A DNA stretch of 64,000 nt from JADHLJ01 sp038146985 (lineage in GTDB: Bacteria > Pseudomonadota > Alphaproteobacteria > Thalassobaculales > Thalassobaculaceae). Both the position numbers and the translations under genes were made by a program. Below, piece after piece: positions 1-9,063 of this stretch. The notes beneath the pieces were generated by a model. It was not told where the DNA came from. It saw only the letters and a list, made by a program, of their open reading frames with translations, and did no database searches. Location: contig JAYQSQ010000011.1 of assembly GCA_038146985.1 (NCBI GenBank), positions 326,164 to 390,163 of the forward strand, given 5' to 3'. How positions within the stretch are numbered: position 1 is the stretch's first letter; every line of letters begins with the position of its first letter.

Positions 1-147
1 CAGCCGGGTGCGCACCCCTGTCCGCGCGGCGGTGTCCAGAGTGCTGCCCAACACCTTTTCATGGATCAGCGGATTGTCCGCACGGGTTGTAAAGCCGCTC
101 GACGTATCCAGATCATGGAAATCCAGATTGACCTTCCCCGGCCCCAT
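1..147 (-). CDS. N-terminal fragment of a possible cupin-like protein (cut by window edge)
   Basis: Reading leftwards from an ATG at 147 gives 49 residues (MGPGKVNLDFHDLD...GVRTRL) before the window ends. The ATG lies two bases past the TGA of the upstream YtoQ gene, so the two are probably one operon. The fragment contains no diagnostic motif. Its ending (EKVLGSTLDTAARTGVRTRL) resembles the first strands of small ChrR-type cupins, but this is only an impression. The orientation, tight spacing and open frame are what is actually seen; the family call is a guess. Confidence 0.4.
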   Translation of the reverse strand, partial: MGPGKVNLDFHDLDTSSGFTTRADNPLIHEKVLGSTLDTAARTGVRTRL

Positions 148-149
148 GA

Positions 150-611
150 TCAGGCGACCTTCAGCTCACCGTTCAGGACATAGGCAAGGATCGCCACCAC
201 CTGGTCCGGCGTTTCGGCGACCGCCAGCGCGGCGGCGTCGACCTCTTTCAGCGCATGGGTCAGCGCCGGATCGTGCAGCACGATCACCGGCTTGCCCAGG
301 GCCGCGGCGTAACCCGCGTCGAAGGCCGCGTTCCACTGCCGGTATTTGTCGCCGAAACGAACCACGACCACATCGGCGCGCTCAATCAGGGTGCGGGTAC
401 GAATGGCGTTGATCTTGGCGCCCTTGTGATCCTTCCAGAACGGCTTGTCCTCGCCGCCCAGGATCGCGACCCCCACATCGTCGCTGCTTTCGTGATGGGT
501 CACCGGCGCGGTGAAGGTGATCGACAAACCCTTGGTCTTGCTGCCGTTTTCGATCTGCTGGCGCCAATCGCTGTGAATCTCTCCGGACAGGTAGACGGAC
601 AACGCGCTCAT
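150..611 (-). CDS. ytoQ: YtoQ family protein
   Basis: 153-residue cytosolic protein starting MSALSVYLSGEIHSDWR, with the YLSGEIH start and the later ADVVVVRFGDKYRQWNAAFDAGYAAALGKPVIVLHD stretch (split here by memory of the family: a nucleoside 2-deoxyribosyltransferase-like fold) typical of YtoQ. Length matches the family. The biochemical role of YtoQ is not established. A GGGAGAG Shine-Dalgarno lies just upstream of the ATG. The next gene downstream begins two bases after the stop, suggesting co-transcription. Confidence 0.85.
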   Translation of the reverse strand: MSALSVYLSGEIHSDWRQQIENGSKTKGLSITFTAPVTHHESSDDVGVAILGGEDKPFWKDHKGAKINAIRTRTLIERADVVVVRFGDKYRQWNAAFDAGYAAALGKPVIVLHDPALTHALKEVDAAALAVAETPDQVVAILAYVLNGELKVA

Positions 612-749
612 GATGGCTCTCCCGAATGCTTCTCAATGTTACCCCGTGCATAGGCCGCGACCCCACTGGACGCAAGCCCGGGACCGGCGGGCGGAGACCC
701 TTTCTCCATTCCGCTTGCTCCGGATGCGGGCCGCCACCACACTCCGGCG

Positions 750-1676
750 ATGGACCCGGCTCATGACATAAACACGCCAAAGCGCGACCGTAGCGTCGAG
801 ATCGCCGTCGCGCTGATGGTGATCGCGATCTTGGTTCTGCCGGCGATCGATGCCATCGCCAAACTGCTCTCGGCCACCGTTCCCGCCGGGCAGGTCGCCT
901 GGGCGCGGTTCGTTTTTCAGGTTCTGCTCATGGCGCCCTTTGTTGCCGCCGCCTGGCGCCGGACACCGCCGGCCAACATCGCGATCCAGGCGCTGCGCGG
1001 TGTCCTGATCGCCGCCACGACGGTGCTGATCTTCGCGGCGGTCAAATACATGCCGATCGCCGACGCCATCGCGATCTTCTTCGTCGAACCCTTGATCGTC
1101 ACCCTGCTCTCGGCGGTGTTCCTGGGCGAGCGCATCGGCTGGCGGCGGATTCTCGCCGCCTTCGTCGGCTTTGCCGGCGCGCTGATTGTGGTCCGTCCGA
1201 GTTACGAGTTGTTCGGCGCGACGGCGATCCTGCCGCTCGGCGCGGCGCTCTGTTTCGCGGTCTATATCGTGCTCACCCGCCGGCTCGCGCGGAGCCAGGA
1301 CGCGGTGGTGATCCAGTTCAATTCAGGCCTGTCCGGTCTGGTTTTCATGAGCGGGGCGCTGCTGATCGGCCATGGCTTCGAGATCCCGGTGCTGGACCCG
1401 GTCTGGCCAAGCCGCTCGGAATGGGCCTTGCTGGCCTTGTCCGGCGTGATCGCCACCGTCGGCCACTACATGATCACCCTGGCTTTCCGTCATGTGGAAG
1501 CGGGCGTCCTGGCGCCGTTCCAATACCTGGAGATCGTCGGCGCCACCGCCTACGGGCTCTGGCTGTTCGGGGATTTTCCCGACGCTGTCACCTGGATCGG
1601 CATCTCGGTGATCGTCGCCTCGGGCCTCTACATCTTCCATCGCGAGCGGGTGCGCGGCCGCGCCACCGCCGGATAG
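750..1676 (+). CDS. DMT-superfamily (EamA) transporter
   Basis: 308-residue inner-membrane protein with about ten hydrophobic segments arranged as two tandem EamA repeats (roughly residues 15-145 and 160-290). The N-terminal repeat carries AWARFVFQVLLMAPF and the typical end of repeat one (VEPLIVTLLSAVFLGERIGWRR), the second ends with FPDAVTWIGISVIVASGLYI. The family exports or imports small metabolites such as amino acids, but the substrate cannot be read from sequence. It stands alone, divergent from ytoQ and convergent with the TPR-oxygenase gene. Confidence 0.85.
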   Translation: MDPAHDINTPKRDRSVEIAVALMVIAILVLPAIDAIAKLLSATVPAGQVAWARFVFQVLLMAPFVAAAWRRTPPANIAIQALRGVLIAATTVLIFAAVKYMPIADAIAIFFVEPLIVTLLSAVFLGERIGWRRILAAFVGFAGALIVVRPSYELFGATAILPLGAALCFAVYIVLTRRLARSQDAVVIQFNSGLSGLVFMSGALLIGHGFEIPVLDPVWPSRSEWALLALSGVIATVGHYMITLAFRHVEAGVLAPFQYLEIVGATAYGLWLFGDFPDAVTWIGISVIVASGLYIFHRERVRGRATAG

Positions 1677-1695
1677 CGCCTGCGCCCGACGTCGT

Positions 1696-3387
1696 CTATC
1701 CCAGCGCACCGAAATTGAAGGTAAGGCTGATCCGGCGGTTCTCCAGCCCCGGCTTGAAGCGGATCCGGTCCGACTTGTGCAGCACGTCGGCACGGAACAG
1801 CATCGCCCGGTTCCCCGCATAGGGAACATAGTCCCAGCGCGTGGCCGGATCGGCGACCAGGGATTCCAGCACCTGCGCGCGCCTTGCATCGTCGGTGGCG
1901 TGGAAATAGGCCGCCGGAGCCTGTTTGTCGCAGATCCAGAGGCCGCCGCGCTCGGCTTCCGCATTGGCCTCATCCGGCGTCAGCCAATAGTTCAGCGTCA
2001 CGACTCGGCGATCACCGACCAGGCCCTGATCGGCGTGCAGATGGCCGCCTTCACCATCTTGGTAATACATGTAGCCGAAAACGGTGCGGAGCATGAGCCC
2101 GTCCAGAATCCCGGGCAGCGCGCGCTGGAGATCGGCGGCGATCTGGAGGATCAGCGGGCAACACAGGCCTTCGGCGAACCGGCCGCCGACCTCGCGAGCG
2201 AACTTGGTCTGGAACCAGATCGTCGATTCCCGGCAGAAACGCAGCAGGGCGGCATGGGCCTCGGGCTTGAGCAGATCGTCGATCCGCGCCGCCAGCAAGC
2301 CGTCCTCGGCATAGGCACGCTGGATCTCGGCGACGGGCAGCGCCGGGTTGAGCGCCCCGCCGGCGATCTCCGGAGCCGGGGCGAGAAAGTGCAGCCGGTT
2401 GAAGGCGGATCGGAACTCGGGCGACACCGGTGGCCGGCGGCGCGCGAGGTCGGTGACCTCCTCACCCTTCAGCGTATCGGCGATCGTCTCCGCCTCATCC
2501 GCGAGGCCGGCGAAACGCTCCGGCAGGTGATCTCGGGCGATCAGATGGCGCCATTGTTCGGCGTCGTGGCGCAGCTTGGTCGCGCCGGTCAGCCGGAAGG
2601 TTTCGGCGTCCTGGTCCAGCTGTGCGTCCGGCGCGCGCAGGGCCCGGACCTGCTCGAAGACCGCCTGATCCGCCGCCGCGATATCGCCGGATGCGAGATG
2701 CAGCAAGGCGATCTGGGCGTGGGCACGGTCGTGCGCGGGCTGCTTCAGAAGGGTTTCGCGCCAGGTCGTGAGCGCGCCGGCGTGGTCTCCGATGTCCCGG
2801 CGCGCCATTCCCAAGGCATAGAGCAGGCTGGGATGGCCCGGACGGATCGCAAGGGCGCACCCGAAAGCCCGCGCGGCGCCGGCGGCATCGGTGCCGGCAT
2901 GGCGGGCATCGCCCAGCCCCTTCATGGCGTCGCCGTCACCCGGTTTCAGGCAAAGCGCCCTCCGGAACGCGGTTTCCGCTCCGGCATAGTCGTGCAGGCC
3001 GAGACGGGCGACACCCAGATTGTTGCGGGCGGGCACATAGTCAGGCGCGGCCGTGATCGCCCAGATACAGGCATCCCCGGCCGCCTCTGCATCGCCGAGG
3101 GAAAGCCTGGCAACGGCAAGATTGTTCAGCGCCGCGACGTGGTCCGGGTGTTTTTCCAGCACCGCCTCGTAGCAGGGAATCGCCTCTGTCGTGCGTCCAA
3201 GGCCTTGCAGCGCGTTGGCCAGGCCGAGCTGGGCTTCCATATGGTCGGGCCGGGCGCCGAGGCAGACCCGGAAATGGTCAACCGCTTCGCCGAGCGCGCC
3301 CTGCTGGCTCGCCGAGACGCCGGCCAGAGCTGATCGTGCTGATCGTCTTCGTCTCAACCCTGCCGATCCTGTTTCTCGCCGCCTCAA
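1696..3387 (-). CDS. TPR-repeat protein with C-terminal 2OG-Fe(II) oxygenase domain
   Basis: Residues about 25-260 are tandem TPR units (for example EAIPCYEAVLEKHPDHVAAL). The C-terminal third is a prolyl-hydroxylase-like 2OG-Fe(II) domain with an HxD iron motif at about residues 451-453 (GGHLHADQG), a distal His near 537 (ADVLHKSD) and a 2OG-binding Arg region near 551 (LENRRISLTF). TPRs in such fusions usually recruit a protein or peptide substrate, which is unknown here. The start is uncertain: the first 23 residues (MRRRETGSAGLRRRRSARS) are basic low-complexity sequence lying over the 5' end of the divergent cyclase gene and look non-native; real TPR similarity begins at about 3325. No ribosome binding site is visible, so the N-terminus may be lost. 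Confidence 0.75.
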   Translation of the reverse strand: MRRRETGSAGLRRRRSARSALAGVSASQQGALGEAVDHFRVCLGARPDHMEAQLGLANALQGLGRTTEAIPCYEAVLEKHPDHVAALNNLAVARLSLGDAEAAGDACIWAITAAPDYVPARNNLGVARLGLHDYAGAETAFRRALCLKPGDGDAMKGLGDARHAGTDAAGAARAFGCALAIRPGHPSLLYALGMARRDIGDHAGALTTWRETLLKQPAHDRAHAQIALLHLASGDIAAADQAVFEQVRALRAPDAQLDQDAETFRLTGATKLRHDAEQWRHLIARDHLPERFAGLADEAETIADTLKGEEVTDLARRRPPVSPEFRSAFNRLHFLAPAPEIAGGALNPALPVAEIQRAYAEDGLLAARIDDLLKPEAHAALLRFCRESTIWFQTKFAREVGGRFAEGLCCPLILQIAADLQRALPGILDGLMLRTVFGYMYYQDGEGGHLHADQGLVGDRRVVTLNYWLTPDEANAEAERGGLWICDKQAPAAYFHATDDARRAQVLESLVADPATRWDYVPYAGNRAMLFRADVLHKSDRIRFKPGLENRRISLTFNFGALG

Positions 3388-5378
3388 TCATCACCAAGCT
3401 CGGGGAATCCGCCGGTGGTTTCGGCAACATCGATAGCGACATCTATATTTCCGTCGGCTCGATCACCTTCGTCTGCCTGATCGGCGGCCTGGCCGCCGCG
3501 CTGATCATGGCGCGCGAGGTCGGCAGCCACGTGACCAAGATGCTCGGGGTCATGCACGAGGTCGAGGGCGGCGATTTTTCCCAGGAACTCACCATCGTCT
3601 CCGCCGACGAGTACATGGACCTCTATCGCGGCTTCAACAAGATGATCGAGGGCCTGCGCTCAGAGCTGGAAATGCTCGAGGTCACGAAGGAGTTGAGCGG
3701 CGAGATCCATCTGGACGCACTGCTCGGCCGGCTGATGCAGTCGGCGGCGAACCTGCTGGGGGCCGAACGCGCCACCGTGTTCCTGTTCGATGCCAAGACC
3801 AATGAACTTTGGTCGCGCTACGCCATGGGCCTGGATCAGGGCGAGATCCGCTTTCCCGCCGATGCCGGTATCGCCGGCGCGGTGTTCAAATCCGGACAGC
3901 CCCTGCAGGTGGACGACGCCTATGCCGATCCGCGCTTCAACCAGGATGTCGACAAGGCGACGAATTTCAAGACGCGGAACATCCTCTGCATTCCGATCCT
4001 GACCAAGACCGGTGCCCGGGTCGGCGTCACCCAGGTGGTCAACAAGTCGAACGGCGCGTTCAACCATCGCGATCTCCAGCGCCTGACCGCGTTCACCGCC
4101 CAGGTTTCGGTCTCGTTGGAAAACGCGCAGCTTTTCGACGAGGTTCTGCAGATCAAGAACTACAACGAGAACATCCTGGCCAGCGCCAGCGACGCGATCG
4201 TCACCATCGAGACCGACGGCACCATCCTCAAGATCAATCAGGCCGGGATGAGCCTGCTCACCGGCGGAGAGGATCCGGTGGGACGCGACATCCGCGAGCT
4301 TTTCGTCGAGGGCGAGACCCAGATTGTCTCGACGGTGCGCCGGGTGATCGAGACCGGGCGCTCGGACATCGCGTTGGATATCGAGTTCACGACCCTCGCC
4401 GGCGACACCGTCTCGGCCCATGTGAAGACCGACGCCCTGCAGGACGGCGAGGGCAAGATCATCGGCGCGCTGCTGTCCTTCGAGGATCTCAGCGACGAAA
4501 AGCGCCTTAAATCCTCGATGTCGCGCTATCTCTCCAAGGACATCGTCGACCAGGTCATGGATGGCGGGCTCGACGCGCTGGGCGGCACGGATCAGGAAAT
4601 CTCCGTGCTGTTCTCGGACATCCGCAGCTTCAGTTCGATCTCCGAGGAACTCTCGGCGACCGACATCGTCGATATGCTGAACGACTATTTCACCCGGATG
4701 GTCGACGAGATCTTCGCCAATTCAGGCGTGCTCGACAAATTCATCGGCGACGCGATCATGGCGATCTTCGGGACCCCGTTTCCCGCGCCCGGCGACGCCG
4801 ACGACGCGGTGCGCACCGCGATCGGCATGTTCCGGAGCCTGGATCAGATGAACACCGAACGGGCGGCCCGCGGCCAGCCGCCGATCCGCATGGGCGTCGG
4901 AGTCAATTCCGGACGCGCGGTGGTCGGCAATATCGGCTCGCCCAAGCGCATGGAATATACGGTTATCGGCGACGCGGTGAATCTGGCCTCGCGGGTCGAA
5001 AGCCTCACCAAGCATTACGGAGCCGAAATCCTGGTGACCGACGGGACGCGGCGTCTGCTGTCCATCGACGCGCCGATCCGTGAGCTGGACCTCATCGCGG
5101 TCAAGGGCAAGGACCAGCCCGACGTGATCCACGAGATCATCCGCCCGGACGGCCCCTCTGCGATGCTCAAGCATCCGGACGCGCTGGCCCGGTTCGCCGA
5201 GGCCGTGGCCCTCTATCGCGCCCGGGATTGGCCCGGCGCGATCGAGCGCTTTCAGGCGCTGGCGGAACTGGCGCCCGGCGACCGTCCCACCGAGATCTAT
5301 CTGGAGCGCGCCCGCACCTTCCTTGCGGAACCGCCGCCGGAGAACTGGGACGGCGTGTGGCGGTTCGACACCAAATAA
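3336..5378 (+). CDS. Membrane-bound class III adenylate/guanylate cyclase with HAMP, GAF and PAS domains
   Basis: 680 residues. Two transmembrane helices (about 1-20 and 37-58) with a short periplasmic loop are followed by HAMP (about 58-112), GAF (about 125-265), PAS (about 275-390) and a class III nucleotide cyclase domain (about 415-600), then a short TPR-like tail. Metal-binding aspartates are present in SVLFSDIRSFS (D428) and FIGDAIMAIFG (D472); EYTVIGDAVNLASRVES is the usual core and favours ATP. It should make cAMP in response to ligands sensed by GAF/PAS. The start is doubtful: GTG 3336 falls inside the first hydrophobic helix, the frame stays open further upstream into the divergent TPR gene, and no Shine-Dalgarno is seen. 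Confidence 0.85.
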   Translation: MLIVFVSTLPILFLAASIITKLGESAGGFGNIDSDIYISVGSITFVCLIGGLAAALIMAREVGSHVTKMLGVMHEVEGGDFSQELTIVSADEYMDLYRGFNKMIEGLRSELEMLEVTKELSGEIHLDALLGRLMQSAANLLGAERATVFLFDAKTNELWSRYAMGLDQGEIRFPADAGIAGAVFKSGQPLQVDDAYADPRFNQDVDKATNFKTRNILCIPILTKTGARVGVTQVVNKSNGAFNHRDLQRLTAFTAQVSVSLENAQLFDEVLQIKNYNENILASASDAIVTIETDGTILKINQAGMSLLTGGEDPVGRDIRELFVEGETQIVSTVRRVIETGRSDIALDIEFTTLAGDTVSAHVKTDALQDGEGKIIGALLSFEDLSDEKRLKSSMSRYLSKDIVDQVMDGGLDALGGTDQEISVLFSDIRSFSSISEELSATDIVDMLNDYFTRMVDEIFANSGVLDKFIGDAIMAIFGTPFPAPGDADDAVRTAIGMFRSLDQMNTERAARGQPPIRMGVGVNSGRAVVGNIGSPKRMEYTVIGDAVNLASRVESLTKHYGAEILVTDGTRRLLSIDAPIRELDLIAVKGKDQPDVIHEIIRPDGPSAMLKHPDALARFAEAVALYRARDWPGAIERFQALAELAPGDRPTEIYLERARTFLAEPPPENWDGVWRFDTK

Positions 5379-5552
5379 CCGCTATCGGATCGCCGGCAAT
5401 TCCCGCTCGGTGATATCGCCGGATCGTGAAGATTGGGGCTCGACCCGGCCCCGGTAAAAGGGCAGGCTCGCGACACCGCCGACGATCGGCACGGGACCTA
5501 AAGCAGGCGCCGGCGGCCCCGCCCGGACAGGAACTTCACCGAAGGAAAGACC

Positions 5553-6318
5553 ATGCGATCGAACAAGATCAAACAGATGTGGCGTGACGGAAAATGCGCG
5601 ACCTTGGGGTGGCTGTCCGTATCCCACGGACTTACCGCCGAGGTTATGGCACGCCAGGGGTTCGACGCGCTCTGCATAGACATGCAGCACGGCAGCAACG
5701 AGTTGAAGGACCTGTTGCCCATGCTCCAGGCGGTCTCGCAGACCGACACCGTCCCGTTCGTTCGGGTCGCCTGGAACCAGCCGGAAACCATCATGAAGGC
5801 GCTGGATCTCGGCGCCTACGGGGTCATCGTGCCGCTGATCAACAATGCCGAGGAAGCCGCCCGCGCGGTCGCCGCCTGCCGTTATTCCCCGGTCGGCATC
5901 CGCTCAGTCGGACCGCTGCGCGCCCTGCATTACGGCGGCGCCGACTATGTCAGCCACGCCAATGACGAGATCATCGTCCTGGCGATGATCGAGACTAGGA
6001 AGGCCTCGACAATCTCGAGGCGATCTGCGCCACGCCGGGCCTCGACGCGGTCTATATCGGCCCCGCCGATCTCTCCTCGCACTGGGTCTGGAGCCACGCG
6101 GCGACAATCCCGATCCGCTGCACATGGCGACCTGCGACAAGATCCGCGACACCGCGCACAAACACGGCATCAAGGCGGTCATGCACTGCGCCGGCGCGGC
6201 ATTCGCGGCGGGCGCGGTCAAGCGCGGCTTCGATATGGTGATGTTGACCTCCGACATTGCCTGCATGGCGGCCGGCGTGCGTAAGCAGCTTGACGATCTG
6301 AAAGCGGCGACCGCTTGA
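5553..6318 (+). pseudogene. HpcH/HpaI family aldolase, broken by two single-base frameshifts
   Basis: The 5' part (MRSNKIKQMWRDGKCATLGW...) carries the family motifs GFDALCIDMQHG, FVRVAWNQPETIMKALDLGAYGVIVPLINNAEEA and VGPLRA. At about 5994-5999 the frame shifts (after AMIET) and continues as EGLDNLEAICATPGLDAVYIGPADLS; a second break at about 6074-6076 moves to a third frame reading LALGLEPRGDNPDPLHMATCDKIRDTAHKHGIKA to the stop at 6318. Each is explained by one missing base. Restored length of about 255 residues fits class II pyruvate aldolases that cleave 2-oxo-3-deoxy acids. A GAAGGAAAG ribosome site precedes ATG 5553. Either a recent pseudogene or sequencing error; the protein sequence shows no other decay. 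Confidence 0.85.
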
Positions 6319-6329
6319 CGTGACCGAGT

Positions 6330-6377
6330 CCCGGAAACGGGCGAGCAGGGTTTCCGGGGGACGGCGGGTGCCGTTTT
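6330..6377 (+). terminator. Probable terminator downstream of the aldolase
   Basis: Perfect 9-bp inverted repeat CCCGGAAAC (6330-6338) / GTTTCCGGG (6350-6358) with an 11-nt loop, followed at once by ACGGC-GGGT-GCCGT (6361-6374) running into TTTT, with another T6 run at about 6387. Placed 12 bases after the aldolase stop. Confidence 0.55.
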
Positions 6378-6414
6378 CCGGTCCTGTTTTTTCCGCGTCA
6401 AGGCGTTTTCGGCT

Positions 6415-7347
6415 ATGCTCGCGCCGGACTGGAAATGCTTCAGGGAAGGTTCAGCTTGGATAAGCTGGAACGTGAGGCCCTCGTTTCGGATGCGGGCCGA
6501 AAAGACACTCGAGCACGAGACCATCGCCAGGGCGGGACGCGACCTCGTTGCCTTGTCCCAATTCAACGCGATCCGTTTCCTCGACCATCACGGCGTCCCG
6601 GTCCACCAATATGACCTTCCCGGCGATGCCGTCACCGCGGACGGCACCCGGCACTACTTCAGGTTTCTTGAGGTCGGCGCGCATGAAGCGGTCCGCTACA
6701 GCCTGAAGTTTTCCTTCACCCAGGTGATTCTCAATCTGTTGCGCTCAATCGCCCCGACCCAGGACCGCGCCAGCATCCTGGATATCGGCAGCAACATCGG
6801 CGAAACATACGCGCTGTTGAAGGAACTGCTGCACTACGAACCGGACGGCCCGACGCTTGAGTTCGTCGGCCTCGATATCAGCGAAAACTGTGTCGCGTTT
6901 GCCCGCGACCTGTTCCTCGGCGATCCGAGTTTCCAGAGCGTGCAGGGCGAAGCGTCCGATCTTTCGCGGTTTCCCGACCGCACCTTCGATTTCGCCATAT
7001 CCAACGGTGTACATAATCACGTCGTGGACCAGGGCCGAGCGGTGCGCGAGGCGCTGCGGGTCTCGCGGATCGCGGCCTATTTTCAGATCAACCTCAGCAC
7101 CACGGGCAAGACCGAGGAATATGCCAATTCTTCGGCGCCGGAGTTCGGATACAAGGTCCCGACCCTGGATGAGTTCATCGCCTATTTTCCCGATGCCGAG
7201 CACTATCACTGGTATCTGCCGACGCGATACAGCCGGAAAACCGTGCAGAACGACGACAACCGGTACATAGATCTGGATGATCCCACGAAAATCAGCTGGC
7301 ACAGTCTGATCGTCTCGCGCTACCCCATTTTCAACGGCGCGAATTGA
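6415..7347 (+). CDS. SAM-dependent class I methyltransferase
   Basis: Up to 310 residues. Motif I is ILDIGSNIGETYALL, followed by FVGLDISENCVAFARDLF (motif II acid), and SRFPDRTFDFAISNGVHNHV (motif IV region). The substrate is unknown. Start choice is open: ATG 6415 and ATG 6490 both lack a ribosome site, whereas TTG 6456 has a good GGGAAGG at the right distance but is in another frame; that frame reads LDKLEREALVSDAGRK and would join the main frame if one A in the AAAA run near 6500 were extra. The next gene starts nine bases after the stop, so the two are likely one transcript. Confidence 0.75.
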   Translation: MLAPDWKCFREGSAWISWNVRPSFRMRAEKTLEHETIARAGRDLVALSQFNAIRFLDHHGVPVHQYDLPGDAVTADGTRHYFRFLEVGAHEAVRYSLKFSFTQVILNLLRSIAPTQDRASILDIGSNIGETYALLKELLHYEPDGPTLEFVGLDISENCVAFARDLFLGDPSFQSVQGEASDLSRFPDRTFDFAISNGVHNHVVDQGRAVREALRVSRIAAYFQINLSTTGKTEEYANSSAPEFGYKVPTLDEFIAYFPDAEHYHWYLPTRYSRKTVQNDDNRYIDLDDPTKISWHSLIVSRYPIFNGAN

Positions 7348-7356
7348 CCTCGGCCC

Positions 7357-8934
7357 ATGGAGAAGAACGCCGGCCCCTCCGACAGCACTTACGACAGCGC
7401 CGGCACGGCGCGGCTGGTTTGGCGGGAATGCGGCAAGTACGTCACCATCTCCGGCAGCGAGGCGATTTTCTCGTTCTCGCCCATCGATACCGAGTCTCTC
7501 ATCGGTGCCCTGGAATGGAACGAAGTCGCGGTCTTCCGCAAGATCCGGTCCATCATGGCGCATCTGGACGACGCGGATATCTCTTCGACCAACCGATCGC
7601 TTTATCTGTTCTCCGCCTCCCTGGTGGTCAAGATCCTCTCCGGAACCGGCTCGGGCCGGCACCATATCATTCACGGCGACGTGCGTTACTCACCGTTTTT
7701 CGAAGCCTTTAAGATCGTTTCCGCCACGCCGGAGAGCGCCGCCTACCATCACAGCTTCATTTGCAAGAGCGAAAGCTATCACAACACTTTCAATGCGTTG
7801 CACCGCCGGTTCGACCGGAACACCAGCGCCGTCAATGTGATCGACGACGTCAAGGTCCACGGCCCCGATGAGACCGGGGACCTGGTCGGCGAAAGCGTCG
7901 GCGCGGATCTGCTGATCTGTGATTTGTTCCGGGACAGCGCCGAAAAAGCCGCGCAACGCATCAGGCGCCTGTACGCCCCGGCCAATCCGAACCCTCCGGA
8001 CACGCTGATGATCGTCAAGGGATCTTCCATGGACGGTATCGCGGTAGTGGACGTGTTCGAGAACCGTTTCGAACTTCCGAGTCTGCGCCGCCTCTCGCGC
8101 CTCTGCGCCGAGCTCGAGGTGCGTTGCCATTTCATCGAACTCACCGATTTCGACCGGCGCTCGCTCATGCCGTTCAAAGGTCCCTATGCCGTTTACCTCC
8201 TGTATCTATCACGAGCGGATCGGCCGCACCTTTCCGCCGCCGGATTCAAGCGGGCCTTGGACGATGCTGGTGGCCAGTCGCGCGCGCTCGCGCCTTTCGA
8301 CTCCCTGCGCTTCGACCAGAACTATTCCGCCGGCACCACCGGGGCGATCCCGCTTGTCGACGGCTATGTCGAGCCGGACTGGCATGCCTGGAAGGCGGAG
8401 CGGGACTGGGACCCCGGCCGCGCCGACTGGAGCAAGCGCCGCTACGCCCACGAGATGGACTTCCTGAGCCCGGCGATGTCGCTGTTAGCGCAGCCGGGAG
8501 TCGACACGCTTCGGGCGTTACTGCAGCGGCACGGTGCCAAGGGGTTGGTCAGCCCCCGCCTGCTCGCCCTGATCGCCTCCGAGAAATATACCCAGGAGCC
8601 AGCAGCGGGCCTGTTCTCCATCCTGCTGGCCTTCGAGGTCGCCGAGTACGAGGTCGGGAGGATACGCTACCTGTTGTCCTGCCTATGCGCCGATATCACC
8701 GACGGCAAACGCGCGGAAAACCTGTATCCGACCTTCCGCCCACAGGACTGCGTCGCGCGGGCGCTGCGGGCGGCCGTGGAGCTGATGATGCGCGCACCGG
8801 CTTTCCGGGACAAAACTGTCCTGGCGACCCTGCCGGGCATCGTCGATAAGGTCTACGATCTGCCGGGAGCCGACCGAAGCCGCTACGGCGCGGTACGCGC
8901 CGCCGCCGAGGAACTCGCGAAAGAAGGCCCTTAA
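7357..8934 (+). CDS. Hypothetical protein, 525 aa, no recognised family
   Basis: I do not recognise this protein. It is soluble, without signal peptide, TM segment or repeats. The N-terminal third (YVTISGSEAIFSFSPIDTESLIGALEW...) is followed by an alpha/beta-looking middle with GADLLICDLFRDSAEKAAQRI and PDTLMIVKGSSMDGIAVVDVF, which could be a Rossmann-type core, and a helical C-terminus (about 380-525). Codon use and GC content match neighbours. It begins nine bases after the methyltransferase stop, so it may act with that enzyme. No catalytic motif could be assigned. Confidence 0.8.
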   Translation: MEKNAGPSDSTYDSAGTARLVWRECGKYVTISGSEAIFSFSPIDTESLIGALEWNEVAVFRKIRSIMAHLDDADISSTNRSLYLFSASLVVKILSGTGSGRHHIIHGDVRYSPFFEAFKIVSATPESAAYHHSFICKSESYHNTFNALHRRFDRNTSAVNVIDDVKVHGPDETGDLVGESVGADLLICDLFRDSAEKAAQRIRRLYAPANPNPPDTLMIVKGSSMDGIAVVDVFENRFELPSLRRLSRLCAELEVRCHFIELTDFDRRSLMPFKGPYAVYLLYLSRADRPHLSAAGFKRALDDAGGQSRALAPFDSLRFDQNYSAGTTGAIPLVDGYVEPDWHAWKAERDWDPGRADWSKRRYAHEMDFLSPAMSLLAQPGVDTLRALLQRHGAKGLVSPRLLALIASEKYTQEPAAGLFSILLAFEVAEYEVGRIRYLLSCLCADITDGKRAENLYPTFRPQDCVARALRAAVELMMRAPAFRDKTVLATLPGIVDKVYDLPGADRSRYGAVRAAAEELAKEGP

Positions 8935-8948
8935 TCCCCGGCGCGCCG

Positions 8949-9002
8949 GCGAAAGCCGGTCCTTAGGGCGAACGAAGGGTAAGCCCCTGTTTTCACAGGG
9001 GC
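8949..9002. repeat. Pair of small intergenic hairpins (REP-like)
   Basis: A perfect palindrome GCCCCTGT-TTTC-ACAGGGGC at 8983-9002, with GCCGGC-GAAA-GCCGGT just before it at about 8944-8960. The 8983 unit plus following GCGACGG recurs almost base for base, inverted, at 14431-14455, so this is a dispersed repeat rather than a gene-specific terminator. It lies between the 525-aa gene and the deacetylase. Confidence 0.55.
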
Positions 9003-9063
9003 GACGGAGAACAAGAGTGGTGATAAAGTCCTCCGTCATCCGATCGCACAGGGAGGACACCCC

